Source: JAKANT01 sp035502095 (GTDB taxonomy: Bacteria > Pseudomonadota > Gammaproteobacteria > Burkholderiales > Burkholderiaceae_F). Taken from it: 64,000 bases of DNA. The position numbers and the translations under genes are program-made. Under the pieces are notes generated by a model. The model saw only the letters and a list, made by a program, of their open reading frames with translations. It was not told where the DNA came from and made no database searches. Position 1 is the stretch's first letter. Each line of letters begins with the position of its first letter. The stretch spans positions 124,001-188,000 of the forward strand of contig DATJUX010000022.1 in assembly GCA_035502095.1 (NCBI GenBank), written 5' to 3'. Shown here piece by piece: positions 31,345-40,232 of this stretch.

Positions 31345-33999
31345 ATGGATGCGCTGAAGGACGTCGATGCAAGCGAAACCCAGGAGTGGGTCGATTCGAT
31401 TCGCGCGGTCGTGCAATACCGCGGACCGGAACGGGCGCAATTCCTCCTCGGCCGCGCAGTCGGCGAGGCGACGCGCCGGGGCGCGCCGTTTTTTGCGGCC
31501 AACACGCCCTACATCAACACGATCCCGCCGGACAAGGAGGAAAAATCGCCCGGAGATCCGGCGATCGAACATCGCATCCGCGCGGCCGTGCGCTGGAACG
31601 CGGTGGCGATCATCCTGCGCGCCAACAAGGAATCTTCGGAACTCGGCGGGCACATCGCGAGCTTCCAGTCTTCGGCGCTGCTCTACGACATCGGCTTCAA
31701 TCACTTCTGGCATGCACCGTCGGATCAGCACGGGGGCGACCTGCTGTTCGTGCAGGGACACGTGTCGCCGGGCATCTACGCGCGCGCCTACCTCGAAGGG
31801 CGCCTCACCGAGGCACAACTGCTCAACTTCCGCCAGGAGACGGCGGGCAAGGGCATTCCGTCCTATCCGCATCCGTGGCTGCTGCCGGACTTCTGGCAGT
31901 TTCCGACGGTCTCGATGGGCTTGGGGCCGCTGATGGCGATCTACCAGGCGCGTTTCCTCAAGTACCTCGGCGGACGCGGACTGGCGCAGACGGAGTCGCG
32001 CAAGGTCTGGGGCTTCCTCGGCGACGGCGAATGCGACGAACCGGAGTCGCTCGGTGCGATTTCCCTCGCGGGGCGCGAACGGCTCGACAACCTGATCTTC
32101 GTCGTCAACTGCAATTTGCAGCGGCTCGACGGCCCGGTGCGCGGCAACGGCAAGATCATCCAGGAACTCGAGTCGGTCTTCCGCGGTGCCGGCTGGAACG
32201 TGATCAAGGTGATCTGGGGCGGCGGCTGGGACGAGCTGCTCGCCAAGGACAAGTCGGGACTTCTCCTCCAGCGCATGGAGGAGTGCGTCGACGGCGAGTA
32301 CCAGGACTTCAAGTCGAAGAACGGCGCGTATGTGCGCGAGCACTTCTTCGGCAAGTATCCCGAGCTCAAGGCGCTGGTGGCGGACAAGACCGACGATCAG
32401 GTCTGGCACCTCAACCGTGGCGGTCACGACCCGGCGAAGGTGTTCGCCGCCTACGCCGCGGCGGTCAAGCACAAGGGGCAGCCCACTGTGATCCTCGCCA
32501 AGACCGTGAAGGGCTACGGCATGGGCGAGTCCGGCGAGGGACAGATGATCGCCCACCAGGCCAAGCACATGACCGAGCACGCGTTGCGGCAGTTTCGCGA
32601 TCGGTTCCAGATCCCCGTCCCCGACGCCAGGTTGATGGACCTCGAGTTCATCCGCTTCGCCGACGACAGCCCCGAGATGAAATACCTGCGCGCGCGCCGC
32701 GCGGCGCTCGGCGGATATCTGCCGCAGCGCAGGCGCAAGTCGACGTCGCTGGAGGTGCCGCCGCTCGCGACCTTCGACCGGCTGTTAAAGAGTTCCGAGG
32801 ACCGCGAACCCTCGACCACGATGGCGTTCGTGCAGATGCTCGGCACGCTGGTGCGCGACAAGGCGATCGGCAAGTTCGTGGTGCCGATCGTGCCGGATGA
32901 ATCGCGTACGTTCGGCATGGAAGGCATGTTCCGCCAGCTCGGCATCTATTCGGCGGTCGGCCAGCTCTACAAGCCGCAGGACGCCGATCAGCTGATGTAC
33001 TACCGCGAGGACAAATCGGGGCAGGTGTTGCAGGAGGGCATCAACGAAGCGGGCGCGATGTCGTCGTGGATCGCGGCGGCGACCTCGTACAGCTCCAACA
33101 ACCTGCCGATGATTCCCTTCTACATCTACTACTCGATGTTCGGCCTGCAGCGCGTCGGCGACCTCGCCTGGCTCGCGGGCGACATGCGCGCGCGCGGATT
33201 CCTTCTGGGCGGCACGGCCGGCCGCACGACGCTGAACGGCGAGGGCCTGCAGCACGAGGACGGGCACAGCCACATCCTCGCCTCGACGATTCCGAACTGC
33301 GTTTCGTACGACCCGACGTTCGCCTACGAGGTGGTGGTGATCATCCGCGACGGGTTGCGGCGCATGCTGCAGGAGCAGGAGGACGTCTACTACTACATCA
33401 CCCTGATGAACGAGAACTACCAGCATCCGGGCATGCCGGCGGGCGCGGAGGAGGGCATCGTCAAGGGAATGTATCTGCTCAAGGAAGGCGGCAAGGGCAA
33501 GGGGCCGCGGGTGCAGCTTTTCGGCTGCGGCACGATCCTGCGCGAGGTGATCGCGGCGGCCGACCTGCTGCGCGACGAGTTCAAGGTCAACGCGGACATC
33601 TGGAGCGTCACCAGCTTCAACGAACTGCGGCGCAACGGGATGAGCACGGAGCGGTGGAATCTCCTGCACCCGACCCAGGCGCGCAAGGCGAGCTACGTCG
33701 AGTCGTGCCTCGAAGGCCATGCGGGGCCGGTGATCGCCGCCACCGACTACATGCGCAACTTCGCCGAGCAGGTGCGCGCCCACGTCGGGCGCACGTACGT
33801 CGTGCTCGGCACCGACGGCTTCGGCCGCAGTGATTACCGCGTCAACCTGCGCCGCTTCTTCGAGGTCGATCGGCACTACGTGACGGTCGCTGCGCTCAAG
33901 GCGCTCGCCGATGACGGCGAAGTGCCGGCAGCCAAGGTGGCCGAGGCGATCAAGAAGTACGGGCTCGACGCCGAGCGCCCCGATCCGTGGAAGGTCTGA
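31345..33999 (+). CDS. aceE: Pyruvate dehydrogenase E1 component (homodimeric AceE)
   Basis: AceE decarboxylates pyruvate with thiamine diphosphate and acetylates the E2 lipoyl groups. The 884 residues match the homodimeric proteobacterial form: NTPYINTIPPDKEEKSPGDP near the N-terminus, SFQSSALLYDIGFNHFWHAP, the ThDP-binding GDGECDEPESLGAISLAGRE with NCNLQRLDGPVRGNGK, and RTFGMEGMFRQLGIYSAVGQ. I prefer the ATG at 31345, behind AAGGGAG, over the ATG at 31336, which touches that sequence. It leads an operon with aceF and the E3 gene. Confidence 0.97.
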   Translation: MDALKDVDASETQEWVDSIRAVVQYRGPERAQFLLGRAVGEATRRGAPFFAANTPYINTIPPDKEEKSPGDPAIEHRIRAAVRWNAVAIILRANKESSELGGHIASFQSSALLYDIGFNHFWHAPSDQHGGDLLFVQGHVSPGIYARAYLEGRLTEAQLLNFRQETAGKGIPSYPHPWLLPDFWQFPTVSMGLGPLMAIYQARFLKYLGGRGLAQTESRKVWGFLGDGECDEPESLGAISLAGRERLDNLIFVVNCNLQRLDGPVRGNGKIIQELESVFRGAGWNVIKVIWGGGWDELLAKDKSGLLLQRMEECVDGEYQDFKSKNGAYVREHFFGKYPELKALVADKTDDQVWHLNRGGHDPAKVFAAYAAAVKHKGQPTVILAKTVKGYGMGESGEGQMIAHQAKHMTEHALRQFRDRFQIPVPDARLMDLEFIRFADDSPEMKYLRARRAALGGYLPQRRRKSTSLEVPPLATFDRLLKSSEDREPSTTMAFVQMLGTLVRDKAIGKFVVPIVPDESRTFGMEGMFRQLGIYSAVGQLYKPQDADQLMYYREDKSGQVLQEGINEAGAMSSWIAAATSYSSNNLPMIPFYIYYSMFGLQRVGDLAWLAGDMRARGFLLGGTAGRTTLNGEGLQHEDGHSHILASTIPNCVSYDPTFAYEVVVIIRDGLRRMLQEQEDVYYYITLMNENYQHPGMPAGAEEGIVKGMYLLKEGGKGKGPRVQLFGCGTILREVIAAADLLRDEFKVNADIWSVTSFNELRRNGMSTERWNLLHPTQARKASYVESCLEGHAGPVIAATDYMRNFAEQVRAHVGRTYVVLGTDGFGRSDYRVNLRRFFEVDRHYVTVAALKALADDGEVPAAKVAEAIKKYGLDAERPDPWKV

Positions 34000-34036
34000 G
34001 CGAAGCGGAAGTCAACCAACAAAACCGAGGTGCGCG

Positions 34037-35635
34037 ATGGCAGCGGTGGAAGTCAAGGTTCCGGATATCGGCGACTTCAAGGACGTGCCGGTGATCGAGC
34101 TGCTCGTGAAGGCGGGCGACAAGGTCAAGCCCGAGGATCCGCTCGTCACACTGGAGTCGGATAAGGCAACGATGGACGTGCCCGCGCCGGCGGCGGGCAC
34201 GGTCAAGGAAGTCAAGGTCAAGATCGGCGACAAGGTGAGCGAGGGCAGCGTGATCCTGCTGCTCGAAAGCGGCAGCGCGCAGGCCGCGGCGGCGGCGCCA
34301 CCCGCGATGCCTTCCGTCGCCGCCGCGCCGTCGCCGGTGAGTGCGCCGGCGGGCGTCGCAGAGGTACGCGTGCCGGACATCGGCGATTTCAAGGACGTGC
34401 CGGTGATCGAGCTGCTGGTCAAGCCGGGCGATTCGGTGAAGGCCGAGCAGGCGCTCATCACGCTCGAATCGGACAAGGCAACGATGGACGTGCCGGCCCC
34501 GCTGGGCGGCGTGGTGCAGGACGTGCGCGTCAAGGTCGGCGACAAGGTGTCCGAGGGCGCGGTGATCCTGACGCTCGTCACCGACAGCGCCGCTGCCGCG
34601 CGCGCGGCACCGCCTGCGCCGGCCGCGGGGGAGGGTGGGGGAGGCGGCCGCACGGCGCCGTCTCCGGCTCCCGCACCTGCCGCGGCGGGCATCGACGAGG
34701 CTGCGTTCGCGCTTGCGTACGCCGGCCCGGCGGTGCGCAAGCTGGCGCGCGAGCTCAGCGTCGACCTCGGCAAGGTCCGGGGCAGCGGCGACAAGGGACG
34801 CATCCTGAAGGAAGACGTCGAGGCCTTCAGCAAGGGCGCACCCCCGCATGCTGCGGCGCCCGCCGCCGGCGCGGCTGCCGCAGGCGCGGGCGTGGGAGGG
34901 GTCGAGCTGCTGCCGTGGCCGAAGGTCGATTTCGCCAAGTTCGGCCCGATCGAAACCAAGCCGCTGGCGCGCATCAAGAAGATCTCCGGCGCGAACCTGC
35001 ATCGCAACTGGGTGATGATTCCCCACGTCACCAATCACGACGACGCGGACATCACGGACCTGGAGGAATTCCGCGTCCAGTACAACAAGGAGAACGAAAA
35101 GGCCGGGGTGCGGGTGAGCATGCTTGCCTTCATGATCAAGGCGGCGGTCGCCACGCTGAAGAAGTTCCCGGAATTCAATGCCTCGCTCGACGGCGACAAT
35201 CTGGTCCTGAAGAAGTACTACCACATCGGCTTTGCGGCCGACACGCCGCAGGGACTCGTGGTGCCGGTGATCCGCGATGCCGACAAGAAGGGCGTCGCGC
35301 CGATCGCGCAGGAGATGGGCGAACTCGCGAAACTGGCGCGCGACGGCAAGCTCAAGCCCGACCAGATGCAGGGCGGCACGTTCACGATCTCGAGCCTCGG
35401 CGGCATCGGCGGCGTCTATTTCACCCCGATCATCAACGCGCCGGAAGTGGCCATCCTCGGCGTGTGCCGTTCGTTCTGGAAACAGGTGTCCAACGACGGC
35501 AAGACCGCGGCGTGGCGTTACATGCTGCCGCTGTCGCTGTCGTGGGATCACCGCGTCATCGACGGCGCGGCGGCGGCGCGCTTCAACGCGTACTTCGCGT
35601 CGGTGATGGCCGACCTGCGTCGCGTGCTGATGTAA
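34037..35635 (+). CDS. aceF: Pyruvate dehydrogenase E2, dihydrolipoyl acetyltransferase
   Basis: The 532-residue E2 core protein has two N-terminal lipoyl domains (about 2-78 and 112-188), each with a lipoylated Lys in ESDKATMDVP. An E1/E3-binding domain lies around 230-270 (YAGPAVRKLARELSVDLGKV), and a C-terminal acyltransferase domain ends with the catalytic SWDHRVIDGAAAARFNAYFA. Ala/Pro-rich linkers join the modules. It follows aceE by 37 bp and precedes the E3 gene by 12 bp. The GC-rich linkers contain local simple repeats. Confidence 0.96.
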   Translation: MAAVEVKVPDIGDFKDVPVIELLVKAGDKVKPEDPLVTLESDKATMDVPAPAAGTVKEVKVKIGDKVSEGSVILLLESGSAQAAAAAPPAMPSVAAAPSPVSAPAGVAEVRVPDIGDFKDVPVIELLVKPGDSVKAEQALITLESDKATMDVPAPLGGVVQDVRVKVGDKVSEGAVILTLVTDSAAAARAAPPAPAAGEGGGGGRTAPSPAPAPAAAGIDEAAFALAYAGPAVRKLARELSVDLGKVRGSGDKGRILKEDVEAFSKGAPPHAAAPAAGAAAAGAGVGGVELLPWPKVDFAKFGPIETKPLARIKKISGANLHRNWVMIPHVTNHDDADITDLEEFRVQYNKENEKAGVRVSMLAFMIKAAVATLKKFPEFNASLDGDNLVLKKYYHIGFAADTPQGLVVPVIRDADKKGVAPIAQEMGELAKLARDGKLKPDQMQGGTFTISSLGGIGGVYFTPIINAPEVAILGVCRSFWKQVSNDGKTAAWRYMLPLSLSWDHRVIDGAAAARFNAYFASVMADLRRVLM

Positions 35636-35647
35636 GGGGAGACGACG

Positions 35648-37744
35648 ATGGCAACGATCGAAGTCAAGGTCCCGGACATCGGCGACTTCAAGGACGTCCC
35701 CGTCATCGAGGTGCTGGTCAAGCCCGGTGAGGCGCTCAAGGTCGAGCAGCCGCTGGTTACGCTCGAATCCGACAAGGCGACGATGGACGTGCCGTCACCT
35801 GTCGACGGCGTCGTCAAGGACATCAAGGTCAAGGTCGGCGACAAGGTCTCGGAGGGTTCACTCCTCCTGACCGCGGAAACCGAAGCGGCGCCCGCCGGCG
35901 TCGCACCGAGCCAGAAGGTGAAGGAGTCTGGGCACGGCACCGGCGAAGGCGCGCCGGTCGCCGACTACGGCGCGGCGGCCGGTGTCTACGAGGCGGTCGA
36001 AGTGCGCGTACCCGACATCGGCGACTTCAAGGACGTGCCGATCATCGAGGTGTTCGTCAAGCCCGGCGACACGGTCAAGGCCGAGGACCCGCTGATCAGC
36101 CTCGAATCCGACAAGGCGACGATGGACGTGCCGTCGCCGGCGGCCGGCACCGTGAAGGACGTGGCGGTCAAGCTCGGCGACAAAGTCAGCGAAGGCACGC
36201 TGATCCTGTCGCTGACGACGGGAGTGAGCGCGGCCGCACCGGCGCAACCGGCGGCCGCACCGGCGCCGCCCGCGGTGGCGCCGGTCGCCGGCGCCTACGG
36301 CGGTGCCGCCGACGTCGAGTGCGAGATGCTCGTGCTCGGGGCTGGCCCGGGCGGCTACTCGGCCGCGTTCCGCAGCGCGGACCTCGGCATGAAGACCGTG
36401 CTGGTAGAGCGTTACGCCACGCTCGGCGGCGTGTGCCTGAACGTCGGTTGCATTCCATCCAAGGCGTTGTTACACGTCGCCGCGGTGGCGGACGAGGCCG
36501 ATGCCCTCGCCGAACACGGCCTGCGCTTCGGCAAGCCGGAGATCGATCTCGGCAAGCTGCGCGGCTGGAAGGAAAAGGTGGTCGGGAAGCTCACCGGCGG
36601 CCTGGCCGGCATGGCGAAGGCGCGCAAGGTCGAGGTCGTGCGCGGCGTTGGCCGCTTCGTCGATCCGCATCACCTGGAAGTGCAGCTGACCGGCGGCACG
36701 GGCCGGGAACCCACCGGCGCGAAGAAAGTGGTGCGCTTCGAGAAGGCGATCATCGCGGCGGGCAGCCAGGCCGTGAAGCTGCCGTTCATTCCGGACGATC
36801 CGCGCGTGGTCGATTCCACCGGCGCCCTGATGCTCGCATCGACTCCCAAGCGGATGCTTGTTATCGGCGGCGGCATCATCGGGCTCGAGATGGCGACCGT
36901 CTATTCGACCCTCGGCACGCGCATCGACGTCGTCGAAATGCTCGACGGGCTGATGACCGGCGCGGATCGCGACCTGGTCAAGGTGTGGGAGAAAAAAAAC
37001 ACCGGCCGCTTCGATAACGTGATGCTCAAGACCAAGACCGTCGCGGCGGAAGCGACCCCGGCCGGAATCAAGGTGAGCTTCGAGGGCGAGAAGGCACCGC
37101 CGGAGGCGCAGGTCTACGACCTGGTGCTGGTCGCCGTGGGGCGCAGCCCGAACGGCAAGAAGATCGACGCCGACAAGGCGGGCGTCATCGTCGGCGATCG
37201 CGGGTTCATCTCCGTCGACAAGCAGATGCGCACCAACCAGGCCCACATCTTCGCGATCGGCGACATCGTCGGCCAGCCGATGCTCGCGCACAAGGCGGTG
37301 CACGAGGGCCACGTCGCGGCCGAGGCCGCCGCCGGGCATCGCGCCCATTTCGACGCGCGCCAGATCCCGTCGGTGGCATACACCGACCCGGAGGTGGCGT
37401 GGGCCGGCCTGACCGAGGAGCAGTGCAAGGCGCAGGGGATCAAGTTCGGCAAGGCGGTGTTTCCCTGGGCGGCGAGCGGGCGCGCGATCGCCAACGGGCG
37501 CGACGAAGGGTTCACCAAGCTGCTGTTCGACGAATCCAGCCATCGCGTCATCGGCGGCGGCATCGTCGGCACGCACGCGGGCGACCTGATCGGCGAGGTC
37601 TGCCTGGCGGTCGAGATGGGATGCGATCCGGTGGACATCGGCAAGACGATTCACCCGCATCCGACGCTGACCGAATCGGTCGGCATGGCGGCCGAAGTGT
37701 TCGAAGGCGTGTGCACCGATCTGCCGCCGGTGAAGAAGAAATGA
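35648..37744 (+). CDS. lpdA: Dihydrolipoamide dehydrogenase (E3) with two N-terminal lipoyl domains
   Basis: The 698-residue protein starts with a lipoyl domain (about 2-78, Lys in LESDKATMDVPSP), a short linker and a second lipoyl domain (about 118-195, same motif). It then continues as E3 from about residue 218 (FAD motif VLGAGPGGYSAAFRSADLGM, redox disulfide GGVCLNVGCIPSK, NAD motif MLVIGGGIIGLEM, C-terminal HPHPTLTES with the active His). E3 reoxidises the E2 dihydrolipoyl groups. One lipoyl domain on E3 is known in several betaproteobacteria; two is unusual. The two lipoyl modules share a long identical DNA run around their Lys codons. Confidence 0.95.
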   Translation: MATIEVKVPDIGDFKDVPVIEVLVKPGEALKVEQPLVTLESDKATMDVPSPVDGVVKDIKVKVGDKVSEGSLLLTAETEAAPAGVAPSQKVKESGHGTGEGAPVADYGAAAGVYEAVEVRVPDIGDFKDVPIIEVFVKPGDTVKAEDPLISLESDKATMDVPSPAAGTVKDVAVKLGDKVSEGTLILSLTTGVSAAAPAQPAAAPAPPAVAPVAGAYGGAADVECEMLVLGAGPGGYSAAFRSADLGMKTVLVERYATLGGVCLNVGCIPSKALLHVAAVADEADALAEHGLRFGKPEIDLGKLRGWKEKVVGKLTGGLAGMAKARKVEVVRGVGRFVDPHHLEVQLTGGTGREPTGAKKVVRFEKAIIAAGSQAVKLPFIPDDPRVVDSTGALMLASTPKRMLVIGGGIIGLEMATVYSTLGTRIDVVEMLDGLMTGADRDLVKVWEKKNTGRFDNVMLKTKTVAAEATPAGIKVSFEGEKAPPEAQVYDLVLVAVGRSPNGKKIDADKAGVIVGDRGFISVDKQMRTNQAHIFAIGDIVGQPMLAHKAVHEGHVAAEAAAGHRAHFDARQIPSVAYTDPEVAWAGLTEEQCKAQGIKFGKAVFPWAASGRAIANGRDEGFTKLLFDESSHRVIGGGIVGTHAGDLIGEVCLAVEMGCDPVDIGKTIHPHPTLTESVGMAAEVFEGVCTDLPPVKKK

Positions 37745-37763
37745 CCAGGCCCTCCGCACTTTC

Positions 37764-37789
37764 TCATCCCGAGCGCAGCGAGGGATCTC
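37764..37789. repeat. Intergenic repeat word, third copy
   Basis: TCATCCCGAGCGCAGCGAGG followed by GATCTC lies between lpdA and maeB. It shares TCATCC-GAGC and GCGA-GGATCTC with the copy at 23844-23871. Further down, TTCGGAATGG and CGGAATGACGG echo the opposite arm seen near 20540. It looks like a degraded member of a dispersed intergenic family. Confidence 0.45.
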
Positions 37790-37893
37790 ACGGCTCGCAA
37801 GCCGGGGTTGCGCGCTGCGTTCGGAATGGCTGCAGGCGCGGAATGACGGCGGCGCGCGGATGACACGCGGCAAGGGTTAGAACGGGAGACACC

Positions 37894-40185
37894 ATGGAAG
37901 AGCAGCTGCGCATCGACGCACTCGACTATCACCTGCATCCTGCGCCGGGCAAGATCTCGGTGACGCCCACGAAGCCGCTGGTGACCCAGCGCGATCTCGC
38001 GCTGGCGTACTCGCCGGGCGTCGCGTACGCGTGCACCGCGATCCACGCCAACCCGAACGACGCGGCGCTCTACACGTCGCGCGGCAACCTGGTCGCCGTG
38101 GTCACCAACGGCACCGCCGTGCTCGGGCTCGGCAACATCGGGCCGCTCGCCGGCAAGCCGGTGATGGAAGGCAAGGGCTGCCTGTTCAAGAAGTTCGCGG
38201 GCATCGACGTGTTCGACATCGAGATCAACGAGCGCGACCCCGACAAGCTGGTCGAGATCATTGCCAGCCTGGAACCGACCTTCGGCGGCATCAATCTCGA
38301 GGACATCAAGGCGCCCGAGTGCTTCTATGTCGAGCGGAAGCTGCGCAGCCGGATGAAGATTCCAGTGTTCCACGACGACCAGCACGGCACGGCGATCGTG
38401 GCGGCGGCGGCGGTGCTGAATGGCCTGCGCTACGTCGAGAAGGACATCGCCCGGGTCAAGCTGGTCTGCTCCGGCGCGGGTGCCGCGGCGCTTGCCTGCC
38501 TCGACCTGCTGGTGGGCCTCGGCCTGCGCAAGGAAAACGTGCTGATCGTCGATGCCAAGGGTGTCGTCGCCATCGGCCGCGAAGGGGTGGACGAGAACAA
38601 GGCGCGCTACGCGCGCGAAACGCGGGCGCGCACGCTCGGCGACATCGTGCCCGGCGCCGACGTCTTCTTGGGTTTGTCTGCCGCCGGCGTGCTGAAGCCG
38701 GAGATGGTCAGGCAGATGGCGCCGAAGCCCCTGATCCTGGCGATGGCGAACCCGACGCCAGAGATCATGCCGGAGGAGGCGCTCGCCGTGCGGCCCGACG
38801 CGATCATCGGCACCGGCCGCTCCGACTATCCGAACCAGGTCAACAACGTGCTCTGTTTCCCGTTCATCTTCCGCGGCGCGCTCGACGTCGGCGCGACGAT
38901 CATCAACGAGGAGATGAAACTTGCCACGGTGAAGGCGCTTGCCGAACTGACGCACGCCGAAGTTTCCGACGTGGTGGCTACGGCCTATGGCGCACAGGGA
39001 CTGCGCTTCGGGCCCGAGTACCTGATTCCGAAGCCGTTCGATCCGCGCCTGATCGAACGCATCTGTCCCGCGGTGGCGAAGGCCGCGATGGACACTGGCG
39101 TCGCCACGCGCCCGATCAAGGATCTGGATGCGTATCGCACCAAGCTGCGCCGCTTCGTCTACCAGACCGGCTCCAGCATGGAGCCCGTGTTCGACGTTGC
39201 GCGCAAGGCGCCCAAGCGCGTGCTCTACGCCGAGGGTGAGGACGAGCGCATGTTGCGCGCCGCGCAGGTGGTGGTCGACGAGGGGCTGGCGCGTCCGATC
39301 CTCGTCGGTCGTGCCGACGTGATCGCCACCCGTATCGGCAACTTCGGCCTGCGCCTGAAACTGGGCGAGAACTGCGACTGCGTCAATGTGCTCGACGATC
39401 CCCGCTACGCGGAGGCATGGCGCGAGTACTACGAACTCGCCAAGCGCCAGGGCGTGACACGCGCCGTCGCCAAGGAGGAGATGCGCATCCGCACCACGCT
39501 GATCGGCGCGATCCTGCTCCGCCGCGGCGACGCCGATGCATTGTTGTGCGGCACCACCGGTCCTTATGCCGACCACGTCAAGTACGTGCGGCGCGTGATC
39601 GGCCTGCGTCCGGGCGTACGGACGCTGGCTGCCATGCACATGCTGATCCTGCATCAACGCCAGCTGTTCATCTGCGACACCCACGTCAACGAGGACCCGA
39701 GCGCCGAGCAGCTCGCGGAGATGACGCTGCTCGCCGCCGAGGAGGTTGAACGCTTCGGCCTGAAGCCCGTCGTGGCCCTGCTGTCGCACTCCAGCTTTGG
39801 CAGCTCGGACGCCGCCTCCGCGCGCAAGATGCGCGAGGCGCTCGAGATGATCCGCGAACGCGCCCCGGCGCTGGTAGTCGAAGGCGAGATGCACGGCGAC
39901 GCGGCGCTGTCGAAGACGATCCGCGACATCGAGTTTCCCGACTCCCGCCTCACCGCCGATGCCAACCTGCTCGTCATGCCGAACATCGATGCGGCCAACA
40001 TCACCTACAACGTGCTGCGCGTGACGGCCGGCGGCGGCGTGTCGGTGGGCGGCATATTGCTGGGAGCCGCCATGCCGGTGCACATCATGACGCCCTCGTC
40101 GACGGTGCGGCGCATCGTCAACATGACGGCGATCGCAGTGGCCGACGCCGGCGCGGCGCGCAGCCGGGTGTTCGCGACGGACTGA
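37894..40185 (+). CDS. maeB: NADP-dependent malic enzyme with phosphotransacetylase-like domain (MaeB)
   Basis: The 763-residue protein has an N-terminal malic enzyme part (about 1-430: LAYSPGVAYACTAIHANPND, FGGINLEDIKAPECFYVE, VFHDDQHGTAIVAAAAVLNG, VCSGAGAAALACLD). Its C-terminal part (about 440-763: VLYAEGEDERMLRAAQVVVD, NLLVMPNIDAANITYNVLRV) resembles phosphotransacetylase. This fusion is the MaeB form, converting malate to pyruvate with NADPH; the PTA part is regulatory, binding acetyl-CoA, in known members. Its place after the PDH genes and before dctA suggests a malate-to-acetyl-CoA route. Confidence 0.95.
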   Translation: MEEQLRIDALDYHLHPAPGKISVTPTKPLVTQRDLALAYSPGVAYACTAIHANPNDAALYTSRGNLVAVVTNGTAVLGLGNIGPLAGKPVMEGKGCLFKKFAGIDVFDIEINERDPDKLVEIIASLEPTFGGINLEDIKAPECFYVERKLRSRMKIPVFHDDQHGTAIVAAAAVLNGLRYVEKDIARVKLVCSGAGAAALACLDLLVGLGLRKENVLIVDAKGVVAIGREGVDENKARYARETRARTLGDIVPGADVFLGLSAAGVLKPEMVRQMAPKPLILAMANPTPEIMPEEALAVRPDAIIGTGRSDYPNQVNNVLCFPFIFRGALDVGATIINEEMKLATVKALAELTHAEVSDVVATAYGAQGLRFGPEYLIPKPFDPRLIERICPAVAKAAMDTGVATRPIKDLDAYRTKLRRFVYQTGSSMEPVFDVARKAPKRVLYAEGEDERMLRAAQVVVDEGLARPILVGRADVIATRIGNFGLRLKLGENCDCVNVLDDPRYAEAWREYYELAKRQGVTRAVAKEEMRIRTTLIGAILLRRGDADALLCGTTGPYADHVKYVRRVIGLRPGVRTLAAMHMLILHQRQLFICDTHVNEDPSAEQLAEMTLLAAEEVERFGLKPVVALLSHSSFGSSDAASARKMREALEMIRERAPALVVEGEMHGDAALSKTIRDIEFPDSRLTADANLLVMPNIDAANITYNVLRVTAGGGVSVGGILLGAAMPVHIMTPSSTVRRIVNMTAIAVADAGAARSRVFATD

Positions 40186-40232
40186 TGCCGCGCGCCGGGC
40201 GCACGGCGATTGCACTTGACGGAGACACCAAG

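Noticed and set aside
40199..40214. GCGCACGGCGATTGCA upstream of dctA as a sigma-54 promoter
   Set aside because: It lacks the invariant GG at -24, and the implied start point would cut into the dctA ribosome-binding site.
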